Assembly: GCA_002733575.1 (NCBI GenBank)
Contig: NVWB01000002.1
Coordinates: forward strand, 1-64,000
Direction: 5' to 3'
Source of the DNA: Blastopirellula sp.
Lineage (GTDB): Bacteria; Planctomycetota; Planctomycetia; Pirellulales; Pirellulaceae
DNA length: 64,000 nucleotides
Program-made: the position numbers and the translations under genes
The notes under the pieces: model-generated
Databases searched by the model: none
The model's input: the letters and a program-made list of their open reading frames with translations, nothing else
What the model was told of the DNA's origin: nothing
Shown: piece by piece, positions 62,787-64,000 of the stretch
Layout: each line of letters begins with the position of its first letter
How positions within the stretch are numbered: the first letter of the stretch is position 1

Positions 62787-64000
62787 TTACTCTTGAGATT
62801 GCGTTTTTTCTAATCGCAATTGCTCTAAACGACTCAATATTTTTTTCGTCGGAGGTTTGGCTACAGGCTTCGCCTTGGGTGCAGCAGGCTTAGCAGTAGT
62901 GGCCACTTTGGGTGGCAATGGTTTGTCGATGCGGACTTCGCCAGTGCCTAAGGTGTGCGTTACAAGTTCACCGTTTTCAGTCAAAACGGTGCGGGTTAAA
63001 ATCGACTTGTGGCGACCAACTCGGGCCTTTGCGGTTGCTTTAATCGTGAAGATCGCTTCCGTTGAGTCTTTGGTAATTTCCACAGGCTCTGAAGTGGCTC
63101 CAGCAGGCAGGCCTAGTAGAGTCATGGTTGCTTTGCCTTCAAAGTCTTTCTTTTTTGTGATCTTCACCACGAGTTGTGATTCCTGGTCAAGCTCCATGGC
63201 CGTTTTGCCCACGGCCAAATCAAAATAACGATCCGAAACATTCAAAATGCTAAATGGGGTTGAGACTTCCACTGACCCAGACTTATGAGGAGCGGAACCT
63301 ACAATACAGATTTTCCATTCACCGATAGCGGCACCACTATTTGCGGTAACCGGAATCAATGCTTCCGTTTTTCCTTTCGCAATTTTAATTGATCGAGAAG
63401 AACTGACGCCGGAAGGATTGTAAAGGAAACGAAGAGTGATATCGGCATCAAATCCTTCTTCGCGATGAGCAATCACTTTGAGTTGCATTGAACCATTGCG
63501 AACCAGTGGAACTTTTGGTTGCACTATTTCTATTTTGAAGGGTACTTTTTCTGTCACTGCGGTGACCATTCGCTTGGAACTATGACCCCACATCTCACGG
63601 TTATTTCCACCACGAATTATCATGGTTCGTTGATCTAAGTTGCCGGCTACATCGTATTTGGAATCAACCGGTTTGCCTACTAACTCAACTAAGGTTCCAG
63701 AGAGCGGAGCATCGGCTTTGGCTCTGAATACCAGTGGCACGGTTGTCTGATTTGCGGCCATCGTCATCGTTTCCATCTCGATACCTTCTGGCAGATTCTT
63801 TGCTATGGTATCAATAGCTCCGCTGAGACTTTCTCGACGTGCCGAAATCAATATTGCCATGTGGTTGTCTTGTGGAATACTGAGCGTCCGAGCCACATAG
63901 CGTTGAATTTCTGGAATTCCCATTGTCAACGCAGCAGCGGTCGGTTTTAGTTCAACGCGATAGATAAATGTCTCACCACCTGATTTGAGATGCTCACGAA
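62787..64000 (-). CDS. Large secreted beta-rich protein, N-terminus beyond window
   Basis: The frame is open through the right edge, so the start is not seen; at least 404 residues are present. The visible part is a series of beta-sandwich-like segments (PLVFRAKADAPLSGTLVELVG, FKIEIVQPKVPLVRNGSMQL, FEGKATMTLLGLPAGATS) typical of planctomycete PPC/Ig-like secreted proteins that sit upstream of DUF1549 genes. The end is a Pro/Ala/Lys-rich linker and a short charged helix. It has no catalytic motif in view. Confidence 0.8.
   Translation of the reverse strand, partial: REHLKSGGETFIYRVELKPTAAALTMGIPEIQRYVARTLSIPQDNHMAILISARRESLSGAIDTIAKNLPEGIEMETMTMAANQTTVPLVFRAKADAPLSGTLVELVGKPVDSKYDVAGNLDQRTMIIRGGNNREMWGHSSKRMVTAVTEKVPFKIEIVQPKVPLVRNGSMQLKVIAHREEGFDADITLRFLYNPSGVSSSRSIKIAKGKTEALIPVTANSGAAIGEWKICIVGSAPHKSGSVEVSTPFSILNVSDRYFDLAVGKTAMELDQESQLVVKITKKKDFEGKATMTLLGLPAGATSEPVEITKDSTEAIFTIKATAKARVGRHKSILTRTVLTENGELVTHTLGTGEVRIDKPLPPKVATTAKPAAPKAKPVAKPPTKKILSRLEQLRLEKTQSQE

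Overview
The window looks like a chromosomal segment of a planctomycete (class Planctomycetia; Pirellulales or Planctomycetales, which I cannot separate by eye). The support is the density of families typical of that group: two DUF1559 pseudopilin-like proteins, two DUF1501 proteins, two DUF1549/DUF1553 proteins, PSCyt1-type CxxCH proteins, a ThuA/beta-propeller/HEAT/cytochrome c giant, WD40 and PQQ propellers, Hanks-type kinases with extracytoplasmic sensors, and dispersed GC-rich hairpin repeats. I saw no phage, transposase, CRISPR array, rRNA or tRNA.

Layout. 1-12 kb is housekeeping and single genes: a HEAT lipoprotein cut by the left edge, a 1.1-kb repeat island, a redoxin plus PQQ-propeller pair, an FmdB-type zinc ribbon, NAD(P)H-hydrate epimerase, a zinc-ribbon membrane protein, two tandem purine nucleoside phosphorylases, a VOC protein, a YceH protein and an S9 peptidase. 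12-22 kb holds a repeat field, a short hybrid cluster protein divergent from a protoglobin across a large palindrome, a DUF1559/lipoprotein pair, an MFS-spermidine synthase fusion, panD and orphan genes. 22-30 kb has a membrane protein, a Ser/Thr kinase and a three-gene ABC exporter operon. 30-41 kb has folC, a sensor kinase followed by an FHA-cyclase gene, an amidohydrolase, secreted proteins and a second DUF1559 protein. 41-64 kb is almost entirely exported proteins: DUF1501, DUF1549/1553, an esterase, the ThuA-propeller-cytochrome giant, DUF1080, a cytochrome-WD40-coiled-coil protein and a large Ig-like secreted protein cut by the right edge.

How the genes work together. hcp and protoglobin probably form a nitric oxide/nitrosative response pair under shared control. 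The kinase with an external Cache-like sensor is followed in the same direction by a cyclase with an FHA (phosphothreonine-binding) domain, which suggests a sensor to phosphorylation to cyclic nucleotide relay. The ABC ATPase, permease and partner protein overlap or abut as one transcription unit. The 41-64 kb block looks like an extracytoplasmic haem/propeller toolkit whose biochemistry is largely undescribed.

The most notable anomaly is at 56.1-56.2 kb. The ThuA-propeller-cytochrome ORF lacks its own start codon and signal peptide, and it is joined to the upstream DUF1080 gene by a run of ten A. Adding one A, or a -1 ribosomal shift, fuses the two into one exported protein of about 1664 residues. 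The other leading observations are the 46-bp palindrome between hcp and protoglobin, the Asp/Asn switch between the two PNP paralogues, non-canonical purine-specifying residues in the FHA-cyclase, and an inverted pair of dispersed repeats that preserve a reading frame.
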